Shown: positions 22,508 through 32,179, numbered from the stretch's first letter. The stretch is DNA of 45,265 nucleotides from Acidimicrobiales bacterium (GCA_014240365.1 JAAZXC010000007.1:1-45265); one strand, 5' to 3'. Notes: generated from the letters alone by a model not told the origin. Numbers and translations: made by a program.

Positions 22508-24796
22508 TCACTGCATCTCGGCGGCGGCAGCCAGCTCCATGGCTGCCTCCTCTTCGGGCCGGAAGGCCCTGGTGGTTCCGATCTCCACCCGGGCCAGGTG
22601 ACCGGCGAACGGAAATGGTGCCTCGTAGGCGCCGCTGACTCCCGTCGGGTTGCGACCAATGTCCATGCCGATGGATGAGACCATGACCGGCACCAGCGGG
22701 ACGATGGAATCGGCCACCTGTCGGCCGTCCACCAGCAGGCGGGCTCGTCCGGGGCCGCGCCGCACACGGTCCTGGTGCACCTCCAGGACGCTGGCTCCGG
22801 CCGGGACCGGTTCCGGTGAACGCACCACGGTGTGGTGCGAGTAGGCGTTGTGGTCGTAGACGAGGTGCCCACCATGGTCCACGTAGACCACCAGGCCGCA
22901 GTTCACGGTGCCGAATGCCAGCAGGACACCGGCCTCGTCCCCGACCGGCCGCTCCAATTCGAATCGCATCGTCCAGCTCCGCGAGCCCAGGGCTGGTGCG
23001 GAATCCATCGGAACCCGTGGGGTCGGCGGCAGGTATACGAACCGGTCGCGCGCCCGCGGAGTGCCGGCCGTGTGGTGGCCGGCGAACAGGGCCTTGGACT
23101 GATCCATGATCGGCAGTACCTGGTACCGCTCGGCCTCCTCCCAGAACATCTGGACCAGATCCGCCAGTCGATCCGGTTGGTCGGCCGCCAGGTCGTGGCA
23201 CTCCGAGAAGTCCTCGTCCAGGTGGTACAGCTCCCACACATCGTCATCCAGGGACGTCTCGGGCCGGTGGAAGGCCACCGCCTTCCAGCCCTCGGCCCAG
23301 ATCGCCCGATGTCCGAACATCTCGAAGTACTGGCGTTCCTTGCGTGTAGGGACGGCGGTTGCATCCTCGGCACCCGGCTGGAACGTATAGGAGATGCTGG
23401 TGCCCTCTATGGGTTGCTGGGCGACCCCGGCAATCTCATCGGGGGCGACGACCCCCACCAGTTCGAGGAGGGTTGGCGCCAGGTCGATCACGTGGTGGAA
23501 CTGGGTTCGCAGCTGTCCCTGCGCTATGGCATCGATACCGCCCGGCCACGAGATGATCAGCGGGTCCCGGATTCCACCGGAATGCGTGTTCTGCTTGTAC
23601 CGCTTGCCGGGCGTGTTGCCGACCTGCGCCCACCCCCACGGATAGTTGGTGCTGCTGGTACGGGTCCCGATGTCCTCCAATCGCTCCAGGGCCTCGTCCA
23701 GGGGCTGGTCGACGTCGTTGAAGTGGCGGAACGAGTCCAGCACGCCGAGGGCCCGGCCCTCCTGCGAGGCCCCGTTGTCGCTGAGCGCCACCACGATGGT
23801 GTCCTCGGTGATGGCCAACTCGTCGAGGGTGTCCAGCAGACGACCCAGCTGGGCATCGGTGTGGTCGAGCATCGCGGCGAAGGCCTCCTGGAGACGACAG
23901 GCCACCGCCTGTTCCTCGGTCGAAAGGTCGGCCCACGCCTCGACTCCCGGATTCCGGGGGGCGAGATGGGTGCCGGGTGGGATGACCCCCATCTCCAGCT
24001 GGCTCTCGTAGACCCGCTGGCGGGCCACGTCCCAGCCCTCGTCGAAGCGTCCGCGCCACTTCTCCAGGTAGTCGTCCGGCGCCTGGTGGGGGGCGTGGGT
24101 GGCCCCGAAGGCCAGGTACAGGAAAAAGGGTCGCTCGGGCACCATCGTGTGCTGGGTGCGAACCAGGTCGATGGCGTGGTCGAGGAGGTCCTCGGTGACG
24201 TGATAGCCCTCGGCGGGATAGCTGGGCTGGTCGACCAGGCGGTTGTCCTCGTACAACTCCGGATGAAACTGGTCGGTCTCGCCCTGCATGAAGCCGTAGT
24301 AGCGGTCGAAACCCCTCTGGAGGGGCCAGTCTCCGAAGGGACCCACCGCCGAGGCCTCCCGCATGGGAGCGAGGTGCCATTTGCCCACGGCCCACGTAGC
24401 GAAACCCTCCCCGCGCAGCATCTCGGCCATGGTCCCGGCGGAGCGGGCGATACGGCCCCGCATGTTGGGATAGCCGGTATCGAAGTTGGACAGGCCCCGC
24501 ATGCCCACCGAGTGGTGGTTGCGACCCGTGAGGAGACATGCACGCGTGGGCGAGCAGAGCGCCGTCGTGTGGAAGTTGGTGTAGCGAAGGCCCCGTTCGG
24601 CCAGACGGTCGTAGTTCGGGGTGTCGACCAGCCCGCCGTAGCAACCCAGGTGGGCGAAGCCCGTGTCGTCGAGAAGCACCACGACCACGTTCGGCGTGCC
24701 GGTAGCCGGCAGGACGGGTTCGGGCCACCACGGGGTGGACTCGCTGGTGGCGCGACCGATGACCTGGTCGCCCTGGGTTGTTGCGGGTTCCGTCAT
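22508..24796 (-). CDS. large arylsulfatase (AslA-like, 762 aa)
   Basis: A type I sulfatase with C81 in C-S-P-T-R, the formylglycine site, D43-D44 in V-V-L-L-D-D-T-G, and downstream G-K-W-H-L and S-D-N-G metal/active-site motifs. The catalytic domain covers about residues 35-560. The remaining ~200 residues, including R-F-E-L-E-R-P-V-G-D-E-A-G-V-L-L-A and a final beta-rich part, form the extra C-terminal domain of the long sulfatases. No signal peptide is seen, although such enzymes are often exported, so location is uncertain. It is only distantly similar to the sulfatase at 15233-16669. It is followed by an M20 hydrolase and a thioesterase. Maturation enzyme is not in this window. Confidence 0.92.
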   Translation of the reverse strand: MTEPATTQGDQVIGRATSESTPWWPEPVLPATGTPNVVVVLLDDTGFAHLGCYGGLVDTPNYDRLAERGLRYTNFHTTALCSPTRACLLTGRNHHSVGMRGLSNFDTGYPNMRGRIARSAGTMAEMLRGEGFATWAVGKWHLAPMREASAVGPFGDWPLQRGFDRYYGFMQGETDQFHPELYEDNRLVDQPSYPAEGYHVTEDLLDHAIDLVRTQHTMVPERPFFLYLAFGATHAPHQAPDDYLEKWRGRFDEGWDVARQRVYESQLEMGVIPPGTHLAPRNPGVEAWADLSTEEQAVACRLQEAFAAMLDHTDAQLGRLLDTLDELAITEDTIVVALSDNGASQEGRALGVLDSFRHFNDVDQPLDEALERLEDIGTRTSSTNYPWGWAQVGNTPGKRYKQNTHSGGIRDPLIISWPGGIDAIAQGQLRTQFHHVIDLAPTLLELVGVVAPDEIAGVAQQPIEGTSISYTFQPGAEDATAVPTRKERQYFEMFGHRAIWAEGWKAVAFHRPETSLDDDVWELYHLDEDFSECHDLAADQPDRLADLVQMFWEEAERYQVLPIMDQSKALFAGHHTAGTPRARDRFVYLPPTPRVPMDSAPALGSRSWTMRFELERPVGDEAGVLLAFGTVNCGLVVYVDHGGHLVYDHNAYSHHTVVRSPEPVPAGASVLEVHQDRVRRGPGRARLLVDGRQVADSIVPLVPVMVSSIGMDIGRNPTGVSGAYEAPFPFAGHLARVEIGTTRAFRPEEEAAMELAAAAEMQ

Positions 24797-24900
24797 GGCC
24801 TGAGCGTGGCCCAGATCGGCTCTCTTCTAGTAACCGGAGGCCGACCTTTGAGGGCCGGCCATCCGTTCCCCACCCCGGGTCGGGCCATCTGTCCCCCGCC

Positions 24901-25890
24901 TCAGGCCACCTGGTCGGCGCGACGGCGGCCCTTGAGACGCTCGTGGGCCTCACGGGTTCCGTCGTGCCAGGTCCCGGTCACCTTGTCGATAGGCGCCTGC
25001 GTGTTGCCGTAGTTGACCTCGAAGTAGCGGTGGTGGAGCTGATGGAACAGGTCGCCAGCCGGCACCGACCAGCGACCTACCAGGTGGATCCGCTCGAAAC
25101 CCGAATGGGATGGCGCCGGGCCGGGCCCCTGGTACATGCCGCACATCAGGATCACGATCGGGTGCACGGGCACCACCCACCAGAGCAGGAAGATCGAGAA
25201 GTAGATGAAGTGCTCTATCGGATGCATTGAGATCCCGCTCCACGGCCCGGGGCTCACGTTCCTGTGGTGCAGTTCGTGGGCGATCCGGTAAAGCGGCCTC
25301 CAATGGAGGAGTCGGTGGTTGGCCCAGAAGTGGGCCGTGGACCAGAGCACCACCCCGAGTGTGGCCATGAGAAATACGTAGACAGGGTTCGATGCCCAGC
25401 CGGGACGCCCCACCAGCCCGCTGGCATAGGCCCAATGGGTGAGCGACTCGTAGGCGGTCCAGAAGAATCCCCCGCTCACCAGGGTCCAGAACATGTTGTC
25501 CCGTACCTGGCTTCGCCACAGGAACTTCCGACTCTCCGCCGGCCATCGACCGTTGAATTTGAAGTCCCGGTCCTGACGACGCCGCATGTGCAGCGACCAG
25601 TGCAGCCCGCCGGCGACGAGTAGGAGCAGGGCCAGGTTGCGTACCCAGATCTGGAGGATCCACCCGACGCGCAGCGTCTCCATGGTTTCCTCGGATGGAA
25701 GAAGCCACCGCCAGATGACGACCGACAGCACCAGGTAGAAACCCACCCAGGGATAAAGCAGCCCGGTGATGAACCATCTGGCAGCGGCGACAGGGCGAGG
25801 CGGCCAGGCCCAGATGGGGGCCGGCCTGATCGGAACCGGTGGCTGGTATTCGCCGTTGGCGATACCGCCGTACGTGGCCGGGTCGACCAT
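24901..25890 (-). CDS. sterol desaturase/fatty acid hydroxylase family membrane enzyme
   Basis: A 329-residue di-iron membrane oxygenase. Three histidine clusters are visible: H-F-W-A-N-H-R-L-L-H, then H-E-L-H-H-R-N, and near the C-terminus H-Q-L-H-H-R-Y-F-E-V-N-Y-G, the ERG3/sterol-desaturase pattern. Several membrane segments lie at about residues 35-60, 75-100, 140-185 and 230-260. The ATG at 25890 overlaps the stop of glycerol kinase (ATGA); an extension to 25929 lies inside glpK. Coupling to glpK is unusual and raises the possibility of an alkylglycerol-ether- or lipid-modifying role, since another branch of this superfamily cleaves glyceryl ethers. Hydroxylation or desaturation of a sterol, carotenoid or fatty acid is the default expectation. 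Confidence 0.88.
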   Translation of the reverse strand: MVDPATYGGIANGEYQPPVPIRPAPIWAWPPRPVAAARWFITGLLYPWVGFYLVLSVVIWRWLLPSEETMETLRVGWILQIWVRNLALLLLVAGGLHWSLHMRRRQDRDFKFNGRWPAESRKFLWRSQVRDNMFWTLVSGGFFWTAYESLTHWAYASGLVGRPGWASNPVYVFLMATLGVVLWSTAHFWANHRLLHWRPLYRIAHELHHRNVSPGPWSGISMHPIEHFIYFSIFLLWWVVPVHPIVILMCGMYQGPGPAPSHSGFERIHLVGRWSVPAGDLFHQLHHRYFEVNYGNTQAPIDKVTGTWHDGTREAHERLKGRRRADQVA

Positions 25891-27380
25891 CAGGCCCAGC
25901 CCAGGGTTCGCTCCACGGCCTCGCCCCACCGAGCGGTGAGACGTTCCCGCTCGGCGGAAGGCATGCCCGGCACCCAGCGCCGGCCCTCCCGCCAGTTGGC
26001 GTCGATGTCGTCCAGGTCGGACCAGAAGCCCTCGGCCAGCCCGGCTGCGTAGGCGGCGCCCAGTGCAGTGGTCTCGGCCACTACCGGGCGAACCACCTCC
26101 ACATCCAGCAGATCGGCCTGAAATTGCATCAGGAGATCGTTGGCCACCATGCCCCCGTCCACCCGGAGCTCACTGAACGCCACACCGCTGTCGGCCCGCA
26201 TGGCGTCGAGCACCTCGGCCACCTGGAAGGCCGTGGATTCCAGAGCCGCCCTCGCGATGTGTCCCCTGTCGGCGAAACGGGTCAGGCCCACGATCACGCC
26301 ACGCGCATCCGATCTCCAGCGGGGTGCGAACAGGCCCGAGAAGGCCGGCACCAGGTAGACGTCGCCGTTGTCGTCGACCGTGCTGGCCAGTGCCTCCACT
26401 TCGGCCGCCTCGTCAATGAGGCCCATCTGGTCGCGGAGCCACTGCACGGTGGCGCCAGCCATTGCCACCGAACCCTCCAGTGCATAAGTGGGCGGCTCGC
26501 CCTCCACCTGGCATGCCACCGTCGTGAGTAGTCCGCTGGTGGACGCCACCTGCTCGAAGCCGGTGTTCATGAGCAGGAAGCATCCTGTGCCGTAGGTGTT
26601 CTTGGCCTCCCCGGCCAAATGGCACCCCTGCCCGAAAAGGGCAGCCTGCTGGTCGCCGAGGATGCCGGAGATCGGGACACAGGCCAGGGGCCCGGTGCCA
26701 GTGCCCAGTCGGCCAATGGACGGCACGATTTCTGGCAGCATCGACGCTGGAATCCCCATCTCAGCCATCAGCGCTGGACTCCAGTCAAGCGTCTGGAGGT
26801 CCATGAGCAGGGTCCGCGAGGCGTTGGTCACGTCAGTGGCATGCCTGCCACCGGCGGTTCCTCCCGTGAGGTTCCAGAGCAGCCACGAATCGATCGTGCC
26901 AGCGCAGAGCTCGCCGGCCTCGGCCCGCTCCCGGAGGCCGGGAACCTCGTCGAGCAGCCAGGAGAGCTTCGGCCCCGAGAAGTAGGTGGCGAGCGGCAGC
27001 CCGGTGGTAGCCCTGAATCGGTCCGGTCCGGCACCGCCGGCAAGGCGTTCCACGATTCCGTCGGTACGGGTGTCCTGCCAGACAATGGCGTTATGGACGG
27101 GTCGTCCGGTCGCCCGGTCCCAGAGGACCGTCGTCTCGCGCTGGTTGGTGATGCCCACAGCCACCAGGTCCGCAGCGGTCAGGCCGCCGCCGGCCAGCGC
27201 CTCTTCGACCACCGCAAGGGTGTTCCCGAGGATCTCCAGCGCGTCCTGCTCCACCCATCCGGGCTGCGGAAAGTACTGGATATGAGGCCGTTGGGCCATC
27301 GCCACGACCTGACCCGCGTGGTCGAACACCATGAACCGGGTGCTGGTGGTCCCCTGGTCAATGGCACCGACAAGGGCCAT
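25890..27380 (-). CDS. glpK: glycerol kinase
   Basis: The enzyme phosphorylates glycerol to glycerol 3-phosphate. The 496-residue length is standard. [10 protein letters not shown] at residues 6-15 is the phosphate-1 motif of the FGGY/ASKHA fold; then [20 protein letters not shown] and later [10 protein letters not shown] and [11 protein letters not shown] all match GlpK. ATG at 27380 is two bases after the stop of the split-barrel gene; the longer frame to 27536 overlaps that gene. It is translationally coupled to the sterol-desaturase-type gene. The dehydrogenase that would use its product, GlpD, is present 21 kb away but frameshifted in this sequence. Confidence 0.95.
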   Translation of the reverse strand: MALVGAIDQGTTSTRFMVFDHAGQVVAMAQRPHIQYFPQPGWVEQDALEILGNTLAVVEEALAGGGLTAADLVAVGITNQRETTVLWDRATGRPVHNAIVWQDTRTDGIVERLAGGAGPDRFRATTGLPLATYFSGPKLSWLLDEVPGLRERAEAGELCAGTIDSWLLWNLTGGTAGGRHATDVTNASRTLLMDLQTLDWSPALMAEMGIPASMLPEIVPSIGRLGTGTGPLACVPISGILGDQQAALFGQGCHLAGEAKNTYGTGCFLLMNTGFEQVASTSGLLTTVACQVEGEPPTYALEGSVAMAGATVQWLRDQMGLIDEAAEVEALASTVDDNGDVYLVPAFSGLFAPRWRSDARGVIVGLTRFADRGHIARAALESTAFQVAEVLDAMRADSGVAFSELRVDGGMVANDLLMQFQADLLDVEVVRPVVAETTALGAAYAAGLAEGFWSDLDDIDANWREGRRWVPGMPSAERERLTARWGEAVERTLGWA

Positions 27381-27382
27381 GG

Positions 27383-28075
27383 TCAGGTCGTTTCCCCGTC
27401 GGGTGCGGGCCTGCCGTTCAGTTGGCCGGGCCCGCGGGCCCAGAAGGCCACGTGTCCGGGAACCGTCTGGCTGGATGCCGCATTGTCGGGGATGGGCTCC
27501 CCGACCGCCACACCGATCGGGATCAGGCCCGCCCATGCCGGATCGTCGACGTCATCCGGGTCATCCACCGGGCCGCCGGTCCGGACCTTCAGGGAGCACT
27601 CGGCCAGCGGAAGTGTCAACACGGTGGTGCCCGTCACCTCGATGTCGTGGGCCGCACGGACCTGGGACGTCCTGCCGGGAATGGTGTGCTCGACGAGACG
27701 GTCGAGAGCAGCCACCTTCTCAGCATGGTCGATCACCTCTGTTGCCCGACCCATGATGACGATCGATCGGTAGTTCATGGAGTGGTGGAGACCTGAGCGG
27801 GCCAGCACCAGGGCATCCAGGAGAGTGACCGTCACGCAGACATCTACGCCGCCCTTCGCTGTACGCAGCAACCGGCTTGCCGGTGAGCCATGGAGAATGA
27901 GTCGCTCGCCGTCACGGGCGTACAGCATCGGGATGACCACAGGGTGGGCCTGGTCTCCCGTGCCGGCCACCAATCCAACGTGGGCCATGAGACCCTCGTC
28001 CAACACGTCGTGGATGGCATCGCGGTCATCTACCGCCCGTTCGGGCTTCCGCCGAAGATCGGTCCTGCCAGTCAT
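27383..28075 (-). CDS. pyridoxamine 5'-phosphate oxidase-family split-barrel protein
   Basis: A 230-residue FMN-binding split-barrel protein. The core [28 protein letters not shown] (about residues 44-71) and [25 protein letters not shown] (about 87-110) are typical of the Pyridox_ox_2 group. These often handle flavin or deazaflavin, not pyridoxal. It overlaps the PhzF stop by ATGA and stands two bases before glpK. Within the operon it could act as a reductase or antioxidant-type enzyme; the substrate is unknown. Confidence 0.85.
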   Translation of the reverse strand: MTGRTDLRRKPERAVDDRDAIHDVLDEGLMAHVGLVAGTGDQAHPVVIPMLYARDGERLILHGSPASRLLRTAKGGVDVCVTVTLLDALVLARSGLHHSMNYRSIVIMGRATEVIDHAEKVAALDRLVEHTIPGRTSQVRAAHDIEVTGTTVLTLPLAECSLKVRTGGPVDDPDDVDDPAWAGLIPIGVAVGEPIPDNAASSQTVPGHVAFWARGPGQLNGRPAPDGETT

Positions 28076-28869
28076 ACCAGGAGTGTCCCACGGACCACGG
28101 TCACAGCGCTGCCCGTGAGATGCACCCGATCGTCGATCAACTCGACGTGGATCAGACCACCGCGCTCCGACACCTGCTCAGCAAGGAATGCAAACCCCAG
28201 GCGAGGTGCCCACCAGACGGCGAGCGTCGTGTGGGCTGAGCCGGTCACCGGGTCCTCAGGGACGCCGGTGTTCGGACCGAAGACCCGTGACACCACCTCG
28301 GCCACATCTCCGACGTCGGCCGCAGCGGTGATGATCACAGCCCGATCCGCCAACTCGGCCAGGAGGCCCAGGCCCGGAAGACAGGATCGAACATCCGAAG
28401 CCGACCGGAGTTCGATCACCAGGTCGGTCAGGCCCCTCCCTGCCGCTACCGCCTGAATGCCCAATGCCGTCACCATCTCCGTGGTGACCGGCACCCGGGT
28501 CACATCGTCGGCTGGAAAGTCCAACCGGATTCCGTCATCGACCTGGATCGCCGTCAACCGGCCCGAGCGGGTGTGGAAGCCCATCTCGCCGGTCACCCCG
28601 TACTCGCTGACGAGGGCATGTGCCGTGGCCAGCGTTGCGTGGCCGCACAGGTCCACCTCGGTCGTCGGCGTGAACCAGCGGAGGCCCCACTCGCCTGCGG
28701 CATAGCCCGCCGGATGGCAGAACGCCGTCTCCGACAGGTTCATCTCCCTGGCGACATCCTGCATCCATTTCTCGTCGGCTGGCCCTTCAAGGACGAATAC
28801 GGCTGCCGGGTTGCCCCGGAACGCCTCCTCGGTGAACGCGTCTACCTGGACGAATGCGGTATTACCCAT
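28072..28869 (-). CDS. PhzF-family isomerase/epimerase-like protein
   Basis: A 265-residue protein of the PhzF/diaminopimelate-epimerase-like fold. The start V-D-A-F-T-E-E-A-F-R-G-N-P-A-A-V is diagnostic. E47 in N-L-S-E-T-A-F is the catalytic glutamate of PhzF; D-L-C-G-H-A-T-L at 73-80 and E-D-P-V-T-G-S-A-H near 209-217 form the two anion-binding loops. PhzF isomerises a dihydro-anthranilate in phenazine synthesis, but most relatives are of unknown function and no other phz genes are present. It opens an operon of four genes ending with the sterol desaturase-like enzyme. Confidence 0.9.
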   Translation of the reverse strand: MGNTAFVQVDAFTEEAFRGNPAAVFVLEGPADEKWMQDVAREMNLSETAFCHPAGYAAGEWGLRWFTPTTEVDLCGHATLATAHALVSEYGVTGEMGFHTRSGRLTAIQVDDGIRLDFPADDVTRVPVTTEMVTALGIQAVAAGRGLTDLVIELRSASDVRSCLPGLGLLAELADRAVIITAAADVGDVAEVVSRVFGPNTGVPEDPVTGSAHTTLAVWWAPRLGFAFLAEQVSERGGLIHVELIDDRVHLTGSAVTVVRGTLLV

Positions 28870-28936
28870 GGCTCAGACTCGCATGTTCGCCACGCGGCGG
28901 TAGTGATGATTTCCCAGCAGTGGCAGCGGTGGTCTA

Positions 28937-29848
28937 TCAGGCAGTGGCGGCGATGAAGTCCACGATGACCGCCGCCAGCTCCGGACCAACGTCCTCCTGC
29001 AGGAAGTGGCCGCCACCCACCATCGTCCGATGCTCCAGGCCTGCTGCACCCGGAACCTTGGCCCTGAACGGGGCGTCGTTGCCGGCGGTGATCTTGTCCG
29101 AATCGCTGAATGCACAGAGGAACGGTCGTTGGAACGCCGCCAGGACTTTCCAGGCCTCCTGGTTGGGCACCGATTCCGGGTCGTCGAGGCTGGTCGGCAC
29201 GAGGGTCGGGAAGATCCGCGCGCCGGCCTTGTAGGAGTCGTCCGGGAAGGGTGCGTCGTATGCAGCCATCTCACCGGGCTCCAGATTCCTGACGCAGCCC
29301 CCGCTCACGATGCGCCCCACCTTGAACTCCGGCGTGGTCTGGGAGAACTCCCGCCAGGCGAGGAACGCTTCAGACGGTGTGCCGTGACCGGTCGGTAGGA
29401 AGGTATTGCCGACAACGACGCGTGCGAACCGGTCCGGTTGGGCTGCCACGAGTCGCAGGCCCAGCAGGCCACCCCAGTCCTGGCATAACAGGGTCATGGC
29501 CCGCAGGTCCAGTTCGCCTACGACGAGAGCTGCAAGCCACTCGATGTGACGGACATAGGTGTAGTCCGTCTGCTCGGTCGGCTTGTCGCTCCGACCGAAG
29601 CCGACGAGATCCGGCACGACCACCCGGTGGCCCGCCTCTACGAGGATCGGAATCATGTGCCGGTACAGGTAGCTCCAGGAGGGTTCGCCGTGCAACAGCA
29701 ACACCGGATCGGCATCTGCCGGACCCTCGTCCAGGTAATGGACCCGCAGGGTGCCGCCATCGGCGTCGTCGATCTCCGCATAGTGCGGCTCGAACGGATA
29801 GTCGGGAAGGTTCACAAACCGGTCGTCCGGTGTACGTATGGACTGCAT
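28937..29848 (-). CDS. haloalkane dehalogenase (DmbB/DhlA-type, HLD-I)
   Basis: The enzyme splits carbon-halogen bonds, giving an alcohol and halide. The 303-residue protein has H-G-E-P-S-W at 53-58, the nucleophile elbow C-Q-D-W-G-G with D124 and W125 (the same numbering as in DhlA), and base H281 in G-G-G-H-F. W125 would stabilise the halide, and W165 in the cap lies near the second tryptophan position. A-P-F-P-D-D-S-Y-K-A-G-A-R-I-F-P is the HLD-I hallmark. E56 after H-G agrees with HLD-I. It is a monocistronic gene flanked by PhzF and the four-gene cassette. An epoxide hydrolase is unlikely because the two tyrosines of that family are absent. Confidence 0.88.
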   Translation of the reverse strand: MQSIRTPDDRFVNLPDYPFEPHYAEIDDADGGTLRVHYLDEGPADADPVLLLHGEPSWSYLYRHMIPILVEAGHRVVVPDLVGFGRSDKPTEQTDYTYVRHIEWLAALVVGELDLRAMTLLCQDWGGLLGLRLVAAQPDRFARVVVGNTFLPTGHGTPSEAFLAWREFSQTTPEFKVGRIVSGGCVRNLEPGEMAAYDAPFPDDSYKAGARIFPTLVPTSLDDPESVPNQEAWKVLAAFQRPFLCAFSDSDKITAGNDAPFRAKVPGAAGLEHRTMVGGGHFLQEDVGPELAAVIVDFIAATA

Positions 29849-30017
29849 GAGGTCCGGGCCTTTCGGTCGGCGTATTGATGATCAGGGAGAACTGGCGCCT
29901 GAACCCTCCGAGTGTCCTGCCCTATCCCGTGCACTGCCAACATGGCTCACTAAGTACCCGTCGGGCCACAGGGGTGTGCACCGGTCCGGCATCAGCCCGA
30001 CCGGGCACGGGTCCGAC

Positions 30018-30971
30018 TCAGGCCTGGACAGTTCCCAGGTGCGTGGTGGGGTCCGACGGGGCCTCGCCCAACCAATTCGTTCGCCACACCTCTGCGGTCA
30101 CACGTCCCACGTCCACCTTCCGCGGCTCGAAACCGTCAACCGCCTCAAGAAGCGGTTCCACCACCACCCGATGGTTTGGCACCACGAAAAAGGGAGCGCT
30201 GTAACGGTCGGTTCCCACCGGGCTGGCGACCCGGTGGGGGGTGGACACCACCCGACCACCCGACCAGACCTCCAGGAGGTCGCCCACGTTCACCAGCAAC
30301 GTGCCTTCGGGGCACCCCGCATCCGTCCAGGCGCCGTCTCGTGACCGAACCTCGAGCCCCCCGACCGGATCAGGATCCAGGATGGTCACCACGGTTATGT
30401 CCTTGTGCGGGTGGAATCCCGGCGCCGGATCGTCGGGTCGACGCTGCGGGTAGTGGAGCAGCGTCACGTTGGTGAGGGGCGCCGGCCTCGTCGAGGCCAA
30501 TGTCTGCCCGTCCAGCCCGAGGACACCTGCCAGGTCATCGACCAGCCGGCATGCCAGGGCGTCCATGGCCGCCCACCAGGAGCCCACCACGGACGCCATC
30601 TCCGGCAGGTGGTCGACCCAACGATTGGACCCGTAGAGCGCACATTCCGCGCGCACCGGATGGTCGGGCGGACACTCCCAGTGGAGCTTGTACCCCTCGA
30701 AGGCATCCGATGGATCCGTCCCGGCCCGGTTGGGCGAAAAGAACCGCAGAGGGATGAATCCCCGGTAGTCATCCCGGCTGACGGTCTGCTGACGTTTTGC
30801 ATCCTCACCGATGGCGAACAGGTCAACCAGGAGGCGCCGCATCGCTGCAAGGTCCTGCTGCGGTACACCGTGTCCGCGGACAGCTACGAAGCCGACGTCC
30901 GAAAGTGCGTTGGCGATCCCGGAGTCGTCGCCGAGGTCGACGACCGGCACGCCCAGCGGGCGCGTGTTCAC
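30018..30971 (-). CDS. isopenicillin N synthase-like 2-oxoglutarate/Fe(II) oxygenase
   Basis: A 317-residue member of the IPNS/gibberellin-oxidase superfamily. The N-terminal V-P-V-V-D-L and V-R-G-H-G-V-P form the DIOX_N part; H189 and D191 in H-P-H-K-D, H246 in T-P-H-R-V and R256-x-S258 are the iron and 2-oxoglutarate ligands. Such enzymes hydroxylate, desaturate or cyclise small molecules. The GTG at 30971 overlaps the stop of the M24 gene (GTGA) and is preferred over the in-frame extension to 31151, which lies inside that gene. It is the last gene of a four-gene overlapping cassette that also contains an unrelated PhyH-type dioxygenase. Confidence 0.88.
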   Translation of the reverse strand: MNTRPLGVPVVDLGDDSGIANALSDVGFVAVRGHGVPQQDLAAMRRLLVDLFAIGEDAKRQQTVSRDDYRGFIPLRFFSPNRAGTDPSDAFEGYKLHWECPPDHPVRAECALYGSNRWVDHLPEMASVVGSWWAAMDALACRLVDDLAGVLGLDGQTLASTRPAPLTNVTLLHYPQRRPDDPAPGFHPHKDITVVTILDPDPVGGLEVRSRDGAWTDAGCPEGTLLVNVGDLLEVWSGGRVVSTPHRVASPVGTDRYSAPFFVVPNHRVVVEPLLEAVDGFEPRKVDVGRVTAEVWRTNWLGEAPSDPTTHLGTVQA

Positions 30972-32179
30972 CCGAGGATGGGTAGTTCGGCCGGTGCTCG
31001 GCGGGACAGCAACTCGGGGCCATCGGAGCGGATCACAAGGTTCTCTTCGTGGACCATCATCTTGCCCGGCGCCCACGTAAGCCCCGGTTCGAGGGTCATG
31101 ACCATCCCCTCGACCAGCACGGTGCCGTCGTCGGCTGTATTGGATGGCCATTCGGTGACCTGCATTCCCAGGCCGTGCCCGAGGCGACCCACCGAGTTGC
31201 CCAGCGAACCACCGGCATCAAGCACGTCGGCCATGGCACGCCACAGGTCGCTCGTAGTGGCCCCCGGAAGCGCCGCTGCCAGTCCGGCCTCGGTGGCGGC
31301 CCAGACCGTCTCGTAGGCCCGCTGGGCGTCGTCGTCGGCTCGACCGAAGGCCACATAGCGGTCGAAGTCGCTGGAGTAGCCGTCGAAAATCGATCCTGTG
31401 TCGAACATGAGCAGGTCGCCCGCCCGGATCTCGCGGTCGGACGGTTGCCTGATGATGTCATCGAAACCCGGTCCTGAGGCCCCCACCAGATACGGGACAT
31501 CGTCTGCTCCGCGCCGCAGCAGGTCGATGCGGAAGGCAGCGAACGCCTCGCGTTCTGTCATACCCGTGGACAGCAGGTCACCCAGGCCCTCGAAAGCGCC
31601 TGACACCACATCGCAGATGTGTGCCACCTTCTGGACCTCTCGTGGAGACTTGACCATTCGCAAGGAGCGGACGATGTCCGTGGCGTCCACGAAGGTCGCT
31701 GGAGCGATCCGGTCCCGTAGGGCATCCAGGTCAGCCAGCGGCATCCGGACGTGGGTCTCGTGACCCATCGGCAGGCCGATCCGCCCTGACGGATCGACCT
31801 GTCGGCCGGCAACCTCCATCAGGGTGTCAACCAGCAACTCAAGACCATCGTCGACCGGGCGGGGCGCCGGCCACGTACGCACGTCGTCGATCCATGTAGC
31901 GGTCATGGAAGAGGCGCCGATAGCAGGAATCACAGCGATTGGCTTGCCGTCGACTGGAAGCACCACGAACCACGGACGCGTCGGGCTCTGCCAGAACGGT
32001 GTATGGAAGCCGGTCAGGTAGCGCACCTCCGGTTCGGTGCAGACCAGCATGGCGTCGAGGTGGCGTTCCGCCAGCATCTGCTGTGCCCGCTTCGTCCGGG
32101 CCTCGAATTCCTCTGGGGGAAAGCCCCGCTCGGGCAGCGGCACCTCGGGAGCACCGGCCACGCTGCTCAGGCTGGTCAC
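30968..32179 (-). CDS. M24-family hydrolase (Xaa-Pro peptidase/creatinase/EutD-like)
   Basis: A 403-residue pita-bread-fold protein. The N-terminal domain contains C-T-E-P-E-V-R-Y-L-T-G-F near residue 47-58. The metal ligands D260 and D271 (F-D-T-G... Y-S-S-D), H335 in G-H-G-L-G-M, E364 in L-E-P-G and E378/E379 in H-E-E-N-L are all present, as in metal-dependent members. Creatinases and ectoine hydrolases (EutD/DoeA) share this fold. The GTG at 32179 overlaps the stop of the racemase gene (GTGA). In ectoine catabolic clusters an M24 enzyme sits beside a maleate-isomerase-type EutA, as here, which is the basis for suggesting cleavage of a cyclic amidine or N-methylated amino acid; a plain peptidase remains possible. 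Confidence 0.85.
   Translation of the reverse strand: MTSLSSVAGAPEVPLPERGFPPEEFEARTKRAQQMLAERHLDAMLVCTEPEVRYLTGFHTPFWQSPTRPWFVVLPVDGKPIAVIPAIGASSMTATWIDDVRTWPAPRPVDDGLELLVDTLMEVAGRQVDPSGRIGLPMGHETHVRMPLADLDALRDRIAPATFVDATDIVRSLRMVKSPREVQKVAHICDVVSGAFEGLGDLLSTGMTEREAFAAFRIDLLRRGADDVPYLVGASGPGFDDIIRQPSDREIRAGDLLMFDTGSIFDGYSSDFDRYVAFGRADDDAQRAYETVWAATEAGLAAALPGATTSDLWRAMADVLDAGGSLGNSVGRLGHGLGMQVTEWPSNTADDGTVLVEGMVMTLEPGLTWAPGKMMVHEENLVIRSDGPELLSRRAPAELPILG

Noticed and set aside
22501-22875. N-terminal extension of the M20 peptidase
   Set aside because: The extra residues lie inside the sulfatase gene in another frame and are Trp/Arg/Pro-rich; the ATG at 22500 gives the family start.
22832-25012. 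A 726-codon open frame on the plus strand opposite the large sulfatase
   Set aside because: It is the antisense shadow of a clear sulfatase on the minus strand, a common result of high GC; its translation lacks any family motif.
28072-28869. A phenazine biosynthesis cluster (PhzF here, PhzS-like enzyme at 9035)
   Set aside because: No phzA/B, C, D, E or G genes are present, and the two genes are 18 kb apart; PhzF-like and PhzS-like proteins are widespread in other roles.
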